Below the pieces are notes generated by a model. The model saw only the letters and a list, made by a program, of their open reading frames with translations, was not told the DNA's origin and did no database searches. From positions 1-17,436 of the forward strand of contig CAYNQF010000054.1 of NCBI GenBank assembly GCA_964399265.1: a DNA stretch of 17,436 bases, read 5' to 3'. Position numbers and translations under genes: made by a program. Positions 6,696-13,612 of this stretch are shown one piece after another (the first letter of the stretch is position 1; each line of letters begins with the position of its first letter). This DNA comes from WJLY01 sp964399265 (GTDB lineage: Bacteria; Joyebacterota; Joyebacteria; Joyebacterales; Joyebacteraceae).

Positions 6696-7994
6696 GTGAG
6701 TGCGTGTGCGCGCGTGCTGCTCGTCGCCCTGGCTCTCTCGGTCGTCCCGATCTCCGGGACGGCCGGGGGGCCGGGACGCGAGCCGCTCTGGAGGCTCGTC
6801 TCTCCGGTGCCCGGCGCCCGAACCGTGGACGCCACTATGGGGGACCTGGACGGAGACGGTCTGGCTGATCTGCTTCTGTGGAGTGTGGGGCGCGACGGTC
6901 CCTGGTGGATGGTCGCCGTGGACGGGCGAGGCACGGTGCTCTGGTCCAGACGCACGGAGGGCAGGCCGTTCGCGCGCGTGGTCGCGGGCGCGTCGGGTGT
7001 CCCGGTGGTCTTCACGGCGTCGGGCGGAGCGCTCGAGATCCTGAGCGGTTCGGGAGGAGACGTTATCGAGCGGCGCGGACTGCCCGGCGGCGCGGCGGGA
7101 CTCGCGGTCGGCGACATGGACGGCGACGGACGCATCGACGTGGTGGTGTCTTCCGGCATCGATCGTAACGACCACCTGACCGGCTATTCCGGCGTCGACC
7201 TCCGGATGCTCTTCGACACCGCCTCCAGCGACGACGACAGCCGTCTCGGTTGCGGCTTCGGCAGGCCGCTCCTGGCCGACGCGGACGGAGACGGACGATG
7301 TGAGGCCTACGTGGTTGAGAACACCGACCTCGTAACGAAGGTCGCCTCCGACGGTCGACGCGTCTGGTCGACCAGACTGGACGAGCGGGCGGGAAGGCTC
7401 CCCAAGGGGGCGGTGACGGGTGGGCCCGTCTGGTCCGACGTGACGGGCGACGGCATTCCAGAGCTGGTCGTCGGCTGTCTGGCGGGCAGGCTGGCAGGGC
7501 TTGACGCAGAGTCGGGAGACTTCGTTCTGTCGAGCCGGTTCGGTGAGCGATCAGGCGAGGCGGCCAGAGTGGAAAGGAGGCTTCCGCGCTACATGAGAGA
7601 CATCGTGGCGGGCTGCGGCGAGCCCGTGAACGACCCGTGCACCGCGGAGCTTGACGGAAGACCGGGACTCGAGCTGGTCTTCGGTTGCAGCGACGGCTTC
7701 CTCAGGGCGTATTCGCCCGCGTCGCGTGTGGAACTCTGGAGCATCGACTGCGGCGGCCAGGTGTACGACGCTCCGCTCGCCGTCGACTGGGACGGGGACG
7801 ACCGCGCCGACGTCATCGCGTGGCACACCGATGCGGCCCTCCTGGTCGAGGGGAGAAGCGGGGACCCTCTGGACGGACTGCCGCCGATAGAGCACCCGGG
7901 TTCTCTGATGCTCGCCGACCTGGACGGCGACGGCGTCGACGAACTGATCGCTGTCGCGCGTGGGGCCCACGTCGTAGAGGCGTGGGACAGATGA
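6696..7994 (+). CDS. Secreted FG-GAP/VCBS-type beta-propeller protein
   Basis: A GTG start follows GAGGAGGAG with a 4-nt gap, 12 nt after peptide 2. Residues 1-24 form a signal peptide (ARVLLVALALSVVPISGTAG). The rest carries repeated Asp-rich calcium-type loops: GDLDGDGLAD (49-58), GDMDGDGRID (139-148), ADADGDGRCE (194-203), SDVTGDGIPE (247-256), AELDGRPGLE (317-326), VDWDGDDRAD (363-372) and ADLDGDGVDE (407-416). One degenerate blade lies near 93-107. This gives a 7- or 8-bladed propeller like integrin-alpha/FG-GAP domains. There is no CxxCH heme motif and no peptidase motif. Several cysteines outside the signal peptide could form disulfides. Its place directly after the two precursors, and its overlap with the exporter ATPase, suggest it binds or displays the mature peptides outside the cytoplasm; that role is inferred. 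Confidence 0.85.
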   Translation: MSACARVLLVALALSVVPISGTAGGPGREPLWRLVSPVPGARTVDATMGDLDGDGLADLLLWSVGRDGPWWMVAVDGRGTVLWSRRTEGRPFARVVAGASGVPVVFTASGGALEILSGSGGDVIERRGLPGGAAGLAVGDMDGDGRIDVVVSSGIDRNDHLTGYSGVDLRMLFDTASSDDDSRLGCGFGRPLLADADGDGRCEAYVVENTDLVTKVASDGRRVWSTRLDERAGRLPKGAVTGGPVWSDVTGDGIPELVVGCLAGRLAGLDAESGDFVLSSRFGERSGEAARVERRLPRYMRDIVAGCGEPVNDPCTAELDGRPGLELVFGCSDGFLRAYSPASRVELWSIDCGGQVYDAPLAVDWDGDDRADVIAWHTDAALLVEGRSGDPLDGLPPIEHPGSLMLADLDGDGVDELIAVARGAHVVEAWDR

Positions 7995-8656
7995 TGCGCG
8001 CGACCGGCGTTCCCGTGCTGGAGTTCCGATCGGTCGCGAAGTCGTACACGAGAAAGGGGAGAACCGTCCGAGGGCTTGCGCCCCTCACGTTCAGTCTCCC
8101 GCCAGGCGAACTCGTCGCGCTCGTGGGACCGAACGGCTGCGGAAAGACCACGGCCCTCAAGATCGCAGCGACGCTGGTCGACCCGACGTCGGGTTGTCCG
8201 CTCGTGCTGGGGAGGAGCGTGTCGTCCTCACGGCCCGCGGCCAGGAGCGCGACGGGCGTCATGCTCGCTCCGCTCCGCTCGTTCTACTGGCGTCTGACGG
8301 CGAGGCAGAACCTGTCGTTCTTCGCCGCGATGCAGGGCTTGGGGCCCCTGGAGGCGGCGCGCCGCGTGCGCGGACTGGCGGACGAACTCCGGCTCTCGGA
8401 ACATCTGGCCACGGCCGCACGCCGGCTCTCGGCGGGCACGCTCGCGAGGCTCGCCTTTGCCAGGTCTCTCCTGCACGACCCCGCACTCCTGCTGTTGGAC
8501 GAGCCGTTCTCGTCCATGGACGACGAGTCGTCGGAACTCGTGTGGGCGTCGATTGAACGCCGGGCCCGAGGGGGACTGGCGGCGCTGGTCGCGAGCCATG
8601 ACGTCGCACACATCTCTCGCTGCGGGAGGCAGGTTGCGGTGGGACCCTGCATATAG
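7991..8656 (+). CDS. ABC transporter ATP-binding protein (peptide export)
   Basis: A 221-aa ATPase starting at an ATG that overlaps the propeller stop codon by 4 nt (ATGA), so translation is probably coupled. Walker A is GPNGCGKTT (46-54), the segment RSFYWRLTARQNLSFF (96-111) is typical of ABC-2 exporter ATPases, Walker B is LLLLDEPF (166-173), and the H-loop is ASHD (201-204). The signature motif reads LSAGT (146-150) instead of LSGGQ, a diverged but plausible form. It is short and has no fused membrane or peptidase domain, so it is not a peptidase-containing (PCAT) exporter. It should power the permease encoded next, most likely to export the modified peptides. Confidence 0.9.
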   Translation: MMRATGVPVLEFRSVAKSYTRKGRTVRGLAPLTFSLPPGELVALVGPNGCGKTTALKIAATLVDPTSGCPLVLGRSVSSSRPAARSATGVMLAPLRSFYWRLTARQNLSFFAAMQGLGPLEAARRVRGLADELRLSEHLATAARRLSAGTLARLAFARSLLHDPALLLLDEPFSSMDDESSELVWASIERRARGGLAALVASHDVAHISRCGRQVAVGPCI

Positions 8657-9563
8657 GTCATCTCGGGCGCTGCAATCGGAGCGACCTCCGGCGGAACCCG
8701 ACGCGTCTCCGCGTTCGGCGCTTCTGACGGTGCGCCGGCGCCGTGCGGCCGCCGCGGCACGCGTCCTGGTCGTCGCAGGTTGGGCGTTCCTGCGCAAGGG
8801 CATCGCGACCTGGTTGAGCTACAGGGCGAAGCTGTCGCTCGGCGTCGCCTCGCTCTCGCTTTCGATCGCGACGTTCGCTCTCGTGGGCAGAGTGGTCGAT
8901 GCGGCGGGGCCCGGGTTCGCGGCGCGCTACGGGACCGACTACGCCTCGTTCGCGATACTCGGCGTCGCGGTGCACTCCATCGCGTCCGCCGGGCTCGGCT
9001 GCTTCCGGTCCGCCGTGCGGAGGGAGCAACTGCAAGGGACCCTCGAAACGCTTCTGTCGGGGCGGCTGCACTCCTCGGTCACGGTTTGCCTCGCCGGTCT
9101 CGGCGACCTCGCGCTAGCCGCGGCCGGCGGTGCCTCCTTCCTTGGCCTCGCATCGCTGGTGCCGGGGCTCGAGGTTCACTTGTCGCCCGCCGCCATAGCC
9201 GCCGTCTTCACGTACGGCCTGTTCATGTCGGGGCTGGGACTCGCAGCGGCCGGGTTCATACTCGTGTCGAAGGAGGGCGAGCCCGTGTCGTGGCTGTTCG
9301 GAGCGGCGTCGGGTTTGTTGGGAGGAGTCTACTTCCCGGTCGATCTCATGCCGTCGTGGCTCCGGCGGGTGGCTCTCTCGCTTCCTACCGCGCACGCTCT
9401 CTCCATCGTGCGGGGCGCCCGGGCGTCCGGGTTCGAAGGCGATCCTGCGCGCTCCATGCTGGTCCTCGTGGCTTCCGCGGCGGCCGCGGTGGCCGCCGGG
9501 CTGGCGACGCTCTCATGGGGGTTCGGCCGAGCCAGGCGCCTTGGTACGCTCGGCGAGTACTAG
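8634..9563 (+). CDS. ABC-2 type permease (peptide export)
   Basis: A membrane protein of about 309 aa with several hydrophobic helices (for example LSLGVASLSLSIATFALVG, LGDLALAAAGGASFLGLASL, AAIAAVFTYGLFMSGLGLAA, and a C-terminal Ala-rich helix). The pattern GLLGGVYFPVDLMPSWLRRVALSLPTAHAL is characteristic of ABC-2 exporters. The start is uncertain. TTG 8634 has GGGAGG 4 nt upstream and overlaps the ATPase gene by 23 nt; GTG 8730 is an alternative and would remove a 32-residue basic, Pro-rich N-terminus without losing a transmembrane segment. It forms the transporter with the preceding ATPase and is the last gene of the putative RiPP operon. Confidence 0.85.
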   Translation: MRWDPAYRSSRALQSERPPAEPDASPRSALLTVRRRRAAAAARVLVVAGWAFLRKGIATWLSYRAKLSLGVASLSLSIATFALVGRVVDAAGPGFAARYGTDYASFAILGVAVHSIASAGLGCFRSAVRREQLQGTLETLLSGRLHSSVTVCLAGLGDLALAAAGGASFLGLASLVPGLEVHLSPAAIAAVFTYGLFMSGLGLAAAGFILVSKEGEPVSWLFGAASGLLGGVYFPVDLMPSWLRRVALSLPTAHALSIVRGARASGFEGDPARSMLVLVASAAAAVAAGLATLSWGFGRARRLGTLGEY

Positions 9564-9564
9564 T

Positions 9565-9610
9565 GCGTCCGAGCCGAGCACGGGAGGTTCGCGACACCCG
9601 CTCCGGACGC
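9565..9610 (+). terminator. Weak imperfect hairpin after the permease
   Basis: GCGTCCGAGC (9565-9574) pairs with GCTC-C-GGACGC (9600-9610) with one bulged C and a 25-nt loop. There is no T-run. It is the only terminator-like structure I see after the RiPP operon and is weak evidence for an operon end. Confidence 0.25.
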
Positions 9611-9650
9611 GGCCCATCCCGGACGCGCTCGTCTCCTGCCGCGCAGAATG

Positions 9651-9697
9651 TGCGCACATGAACTCGCACTCACCGGCAGATGCGAACTACCTGCGCA
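9651..9697. promoter_or_regulatory. Pair of TGCGCA palindromes upstream of the histidine kinase gene
   Basis: TGCGCA occurs at 9651-9656 and 9692-9697, 41 bp apart. The same hexamer occurs three times before the ZraP-like gene, where the last two copies are 42 bp apart. It could be an autoregulatory site for the response regulator. I found no good sigma54 promoter between here and the kinase start, so support is limited. Confidence 0.25.
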
Positions 9698-9930
9698 CCG
9701 AGGACCTCGTAGCGGCCGTGTCGGGCGGCGGTCTCACCGTCTACGACAACGTGACGGGGCTCACGTGGATGGCGTCGTCGGACAGCGACGGTGACGGCGT
9801 ACTGGAGTCGCCCGAGGACAAGATATCCTGGTGGGACGCACTCGACTACCCGTGGTACTGGGCGGGCACCACGCACGCCAGCGAGTCGGCGATGGTCGCG
9901 GGCCGTGCTGCGGCCTCCGGGATCTTCTTC
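9658..9930 (+). pseudogene. Remnant of a DUF1566 (Lcl C-terminal-like) protein gene
   Basis: The translation contains TVYDNVTGLTWMASSDSDGD, followed by a DK-x-SWWDALDYP stretch. This is the typical opening of a DUF1566 domain (TDNVTGLMWQ, a DxDGDG loop, then DKxTWxxAxxY). The expected DWRLPTxxEL continuation is missing: after about residue 75 the translation becomes Arg/Ala-rich with no recognisable match in any forward frame. There is no signal peptide and no Shine-Dalgarno at ATG 9658. The frame runs open into the histidine kinase without a stop, so a gene caller would merge the two. I read it as a decayed fragment. A genuine fusion to the kinase is less likely because the kinase has its own basic N-terminus and first membrane helix. 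Confidence 0.5.
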
Positions 9931-10005
9931 GCCCGCGCCCGCACGCTTTCGCTTTGCCTACCTTCCCGCGCGTGGTATCTAACTACAACGAAGGGTGGTG
10001 GTCCC

Positions 10006-11964
10006 TTGAACGGAAACAGGAGAAGCCGCTTGGCCTCCCGCAGGTTCGCATACTTCCCGATGGCGTCGGTCGTCGTCGGCATAGTCATTCTGGCCGCGGC
10101 CGTCGGCGCGGTGTCCTTCAGGGACATCAACCGGGGCCGGAGCCAGATCGCGGACGTTCTCGAGCGGCAGGGGGCGGCCGTCGCGAGGTTCCTGTTCGCG
10201 GACCTCCATGCCAACCTCCTCGGGCCGGGCTGGCAGCGCGGCAGGCTCGAGCTCTTCTTCGAACAGGCGGGCTCGCGGAGGGAAGTAGCCTACGTGGCCC
10301 TTCTCGACGAGAACGGCAAGGTGCTGGCCCACAGCGACAGGGAACTCATCGGGACGCAGTGGCCGGAAGACCTGATGCCGGACTTCGGCGAACCGAGCCC
10401 TCTAGTGGCTCCGGACTTCGGGCCCTCCGGAACGCACTCCGCCGGCAGGTTCGTTTCCTACATGGGCGACCGCGTCTACCAGTTCGCGGGAGCCCTGGAC
10501 GTGACTGCGCGTGAACTCGCGTCCGTCAGGCCGATGCGGCGTGGCAGAGGCTTCTCGCCGCAGCTGCGTCCTGACGCTCCCACCGTGGAGACGAGACTTT
10601 CCGAACTCCTCGAGCGTCCGGTCGCAGAGGACGAGGATGTCCGGCTGGTCTTCGTCGTGGCCTTCGAGTCCTCTCAGCTCGAGGCCGCCTTCTTCGCTTC
10701 CAGGAATCACACGCTCCTCATGGCGACCATCCTGCTCATAGTCGGTGGCGCGGCCATCTACTTCCTCTTCGTTCTCGCCGGGTACAGGTCAGCGGAGATT
10801 GCCCTCTCCAACATGCGTTCCTACACGACCAACGTCATCGAGAGCATGGCCAGCGGTCTGGTGTCGGTGAGTCCGGAGGGACGCGTCGTCACCGTCAACA
10901 CGATGGCCAGAAACCTTCTCGGGCTGGGCAGCCGCGACGTCTCCGGGCGTCGGCTCTCAGAGGTGCTGGACGTGGGCCCGAGGAGCGTCGCCGATGCGCT
11001 GGCCCGCCTGGTGCGGGGCGAGCGGGACGCCGTCGACGCCGAGGCCGAACTGAGCGTGGGAGACGAGAGGCTTCCCGTGTCGTTGTCGGCGTCGTCCCTC
11101 ATGGACGAGGACGGCCACGCGTCGGGAACCGTCATACTCTTCCAGGACCTGAGAGAGGTGGAGGAACTGAAGGCGGAGGTGGAGCGCGCCAGGCATCTGG
11201 CCGCCATCGGCCGTCTCGCGGCCGGCGTTGCCCACGAGGTGCGGAACCCGCTGTCGTCGCTGAAGGGGTTCGCCCAGTTCTTCCGCGGCAAGTTCCAGCC
11301 CGGCTCGGACGAGGAGCGCTACTCTGACATCATGATCGAGGAGGTCGAGCGGCTGGACCGCGTGGTACAGGAGCTGCTCGACTTCGCGAAGCCGGTCGAG
11401 CCGGTGCGCAAGCCCGTCGACCCGAACGCCATGGTCGGGGAGGCACTGGCTCTGGTGTCCGAGGACGCCGGGTACAGGAACGTGTCGATTGTGAGAAGAA
11501 TGGCCGGCGAGCCGCCCCGGGTCCTGGTCGACCCGTTCCAGATACGGCAGGCCCTCCTCAACATACTCCTGAACGCTATCGAGGCGATGGGCGGCGGCGG
11601 CACGCTCACGGTGGAGACGAGCGTGGCGCCGGACCCGGACGCCCCGGCGGACGGCCCGGCGGGGCACGTCTCGATCTCGGTGTCAGACACCGGCCCAGGC
11701 CTGAACGTAGACGAGTTGGACAAGCTATTCGAGCCGTTCTACACGACGAAGCAGAAGGGGACGGGTCTCGGCCTCACGATCGTGTCACGCCTCGTCGAAC
11801 AGAACGGCGGGCACATCGGCATCTCGAGTGCCGTGGGTGAGGGGACGACGTTCTCCGTCAGGCTCCCAGTCGCGGCGGGCGACCTGGACCCGGCGTCACA
11901 CACCGATTCCGCCGCCGCGGCGGACCCGCGGGCGCAGAGGAACGATGTCGGAGGTGACGAGTGA
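10006..11964 (+). CDS. Membrane sensor histidine kinase, NtrB/ZraS type
   Basis: I chose TTG 10006, preceded by GGGTGGTGG, because it gives a basic N-terminus (LNGNRRSRLASRRFAYF) directly before TM1; the frame itself stays open much further upstream. The 652-aa product has TM1 at about 20-40, an extracytoplasmic sensor of about 195 residues, TM2 at about 237-260 (LLMATILLIVGGAAIYFLFV), a PAS domain (about 270-385), a HisKA domain with phospho-acceptor H410 in GVAHEVRNPLSSLKGF, and an HATPase_c domain with N-box LLNILLNAIEAM, SDTGPGL and FEPFYTTKQKGTGLGL. This matches ZraS/AtoS-like kinases. It overlaps the response regulator by 4 nt, so it should phosphorylate that protein. The sensed signal is probably envelope stress or metal, judged from the ZraP-like protein downstream. 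Confidence 0.9.
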   Translation: MNGNRRSRLASRRFAYFPMASVVVGIVILAAAVGAVSFRDINRGRSQIADVLERQGAAVARFLFADLHANLLGPGWQRGRLELFFEQAGSRREVAYVALLDENGKVLAHSDRELIGTQWPEDLMPDFGEPSPLVAPDFGPSGTHSAGRFVSYMGDRVYQFAGALDVTARELASVRPMRRGRGFSPQLRPDAPTVETRLSELLERPVAEDEDVRLVFVVAFESSQLEAAFFASRNHTLLMATILLIVGGAAIYFLFVLAGYRSAEIALSNMRSYTTNVIESMASGLVSVSPEGRVVTVNTMARNLLGLGSRDVSGRRLSEVLDVGPRSVADALARLVRGERDAVDAEAELSVGDERLPVSLSASSLMDEDGHASGTVILFQDLREVEELKAEVERARHLAAIGRLAAGVAHEVRNPLSSLKGFAQFFRGKFQPGSDEERYSDIMIEEVERLDRVVQELLDFAKPVEPVRKPVDPNAMVGEALALVSEDAGYRNVSIVRRMAGEPPRVLVDPFQIRQALLNILLNAIEAMGGGGTLTVETSVAPDPDAPADGPAGHVSISVSDTGPGLNVDELDKLFEPFYTTKQKGTGLGLTIVSRLVEQNGGHIGISSAVGEGTTFSVRLPVAAGDLDPASHTDSAAAADPRAQRNDVGGDE

Positions 11965-13355
11965 GCGGAACGCCCCGCCTCAGGATCCTCGTGGTGGACG
12001 ACCAGTCGAGCGTGAGAGAGCTTCTCCGCGCCGTCCTCGAGTCGGACGGACACGAGGTTGACGATGCGGCCGACGGTGAGTCGGCTCTCGAGGCGCTCAG
12101 GTCTGGGTTCCATGACCTCGTCGTGATGGATATCCGCATGCCCGGTCTCGACGGCGTTGAGACGCTCTCGAGGATGAAGGATCTGTCTCCGGCGACCGGC
12201 GTCGTCATGATGACGGCGTACGCCTCGGTCGAGACCGCCGTGAAGGCGATGAAGCTGGGGGCGTTCGACTACATCACCAAGCCAATAGACATCGGCGAGG
12301 TCCGAAAGGTCGTGGCCAAGTTCGCATCCAGGGACGACGAGCGGCCGGATGAGGGTGCGGAGGAGGTCGGGCGAGAGGTCGACGCCGTCGGCTCCAGCGA
12401 GGCATTCAGGGCCGTCATCGAACTCGCGCACCGAGTGGCCGAGAGCGACGCGACCGTTCTCATCCTGGGAGAGAGCGGCACCGGCAAGGAAGTGATCGCG
12501 CGTGAGATCCACCGCGCGAGCACGAGGTCTCGCAGACCGCTGGTCGCGGTCAACTGCTCGGCAATACCCGAGGGCCTTCTTGAGAGTGAGCTGTTCGGTC
12601 ACGAGAAGGGGGCCTTCACCGGAGCGGTGCGTCAGAAGAAAGGCCGGTTCGAGGCCGCGGACGGGGGCACGGTCTTCCTCGACGAGATCGGAGACATGTC
12701 GCCGGGTCTGCAGGCCAAGCTCCTGCGTTTCCTCCAGGACCATGTGGTCCAGCGGGTCGGGGGCACGACCGACATCGAGGTCGATGTGCGCGTGATAGCG
12801 GCCACCAATCGCGATCTTGAGCGAGACATCGCGGAAGGTCGCTTCAGAGATGATCTCTACTTCCGTCTGAACGTGGTCACCATCACGATCCCGCCGTTGC
12901 GTGAGCGCAAGGAGGACGTTCCCGAACTGGTGGAACACTTCCTGAGGGCGCTCGCCCTTCCCGGCGGCAAGCCCAAGAAGATGTCCCCCAGTGCGATGCG
13001 CCTGGCGATGGCATACGACTGGCCCGGCAACGTCCGCGAGCTGGAGAACGCCGTGCAGCGCGCGGTCGTGCTCTCGCGCGGCGAGACCGTCTTCCCGGAG
13101 CATCTGCCCGTCAAGGTGCAGGCCATGAGTGCCGGGGCGGACTCGGACGCCGACTCCGGGAGCAGCGGCGCGTGGGAAACGCCCGAAGACGGACTCGCGG
13201 CCCTCGGCACAAGGACGATGCGGGAGGTCGAAAGGGACGCCATCATCCAGGCGCTGAAGGAACACGACGGCAACCGTACGCACGCCGCCAAGAGCCTCGG
13301 CATCTCCCGCCGCACCCTCCAGAACAAGATCCGCGAGCACGACATCGACCTCTGA
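11961..13355 (+). CDS. NtrC-family response regulator, sigma54-dependent activator (ZraR-like)
   Basis: 464 aa, starting with GTG that overlaps the kinase stop (GTGA). The receiver domain has the acidic pair D13-D14, phosphorylation site D57 (VVMDIRMPG), T85 and K107. The AAA+ domain has Walker A GESGTGKE (170-177), a canonical GAFTGA loop (217-222), Walker B FLDE (239-242), the sensor region FRDDLYFRLNVV, and WPGNVRELEN. The C-terminal Fis-type helix-turn-helix is NRTHAAKSLGISRRTLQNKI. When phosphorylated by the cognate kinase it should activate sigma54 promoters. A sigma54 promoter with three upstream palindromes lies directly downstream and drives the ZraP-like gene, the obvious target. 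Unlike the activator at the start of the window, its sigma54-contact loop is canonical. Confidence 0.95.
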   Translation: MSGTPRLRILVVDDQSSVRELLRAVLESDGHEVDDAADGESALEALRSGFHDLVVMDIRMPGLDGVETLSRMKDLSPATGVVMMTAYASVETAVKAMKLGAFDYITKPIDIGEVRKVVAKFASRDDERPDEGAEEVGREVDAVGSSEAFRAVIELAHRVAESDATVLILGESGTGKEVIAREIHRASTRSRRPLVAVNCSAIPEGLLESELFGHEKGAFTGAVRQKKGRFEAADGGTVFLDEIGDMSPGLQAKLLRFLQDHVVQRVGGTTDIEVDVRVIAATNRDLERDIAEGRFRDDLYFRLNVVTITIPPLRERKEDVPELVEHFLRALALPGGKPKKMSPSAMRLAMAYDWPGNVRELENAVQRAVVLSRGETVFPEHLPVKVQAMSAGADSDADSGSSGAWETPEDGLAALGTRTMREVERDAIIQALKEHDGNRTHAAKSLGISRRTLQNKIREHDIDL

Positions 13356-13375
13356 GTTCCAGCACCCGGCGACAC

Positions 13376-13434
13376 TGCGCAGGATCTGCGCACCCCACCG
13401 GCGCCGGCCGCCCCGAGTGTGAAGACTCTGCGCA
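13376..13434 (+). promoter_or_regulatory. Three TGCGCA palindromes, candidate response-regulator binding sites
   Basis: TGCGCA occurs at 13376-13381, 13387-13392 and 13429-13434. Centre spacings are 11 and 42 bp, close to one and four helical turns. The cluster lies about 110-165 bp upstream of the sigma54 promoter, a typical enhancer position. The hexamer is its own reverse complement. Elsewhere in the window it appears mostly as isolated copies, so this clustering is unusual. Confidence 0.5.
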
Positions 13435-13465
13435 TCAACTCCGCGTCGCTAAGCACCCAACCGAA

Positions 13466-13499
13466 TGCCGTAAGAGCGGCAATGCCCAGCACAAGGGCA
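13466..13499 (+). promoter_or_regulatory. Two adjacent short inverted repeats between enhancer and promoter
   Basis: TGCCG-N6-CGGCA (13466-13481) and TGCCC-N7-GGGCA (13483-13499) lie side by side about 45-75 bp upstream of the -24 element. They could be a second regulator site. Arms are only 5 bp, so chance occurrence in GC-rich DNA is possible. Confidence 0.25.
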
Positions 13500-13541
13500 C
13501 TCCCACCACCTGTGACCGTCTCCACACCGCCTGTCCCGGTC

Positions 13542-13557
13542 TGGCACACGCGTTGCT
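13542..13557 (+). promoter_or_regulatory. sigma54 (-24/-12) promoter of the ZraP-like gene
   Basis: TGGCACA-CGCG-TTGCT is a near-consensus sigma54 promoter, with GG at 13543-13544 and GC at 13555-13556 separated by 10 nt. The predicted start near 13568 leaves a 5' leader of about 45 nt before the ATG. An NtrC-type regulator gene ends about 190 bp upstream. Confidence 0.85.
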
Positions 13558-13612
13558 CAATAAGGGGCACGGCGACAGCAGACGAAGTGTACCACGGAGG
13601 AAGGAGAGAACG

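Noticed and set aside
6696..7994. The propeller as a c-type cytochrome or dehydrogenase subunit like those of quinohemoprotein amine dehydrogenase
   Set aside because: There is no CxxCH motif and the repeats are Asp-rich FG-GAP type, not YVTN type. Only the general analogy is kept.
9860..9880. Possible sigma54 promoter (GGGCACC-ACGC-ACGC) before the histidine kinase
   Set aside because: The GG-N10-GC spacing is right, but three conserved positions are wrong and it falls inside the DUF1566 remnant.
11739..13340. A 533-codon minus-strand frame opposite the response regulator
   Set aside because: It mirrors the codons of the regulator and shows no recognisable domain; the + strand protein has full receiver, AAA+ and helix-turn-helix motifs.
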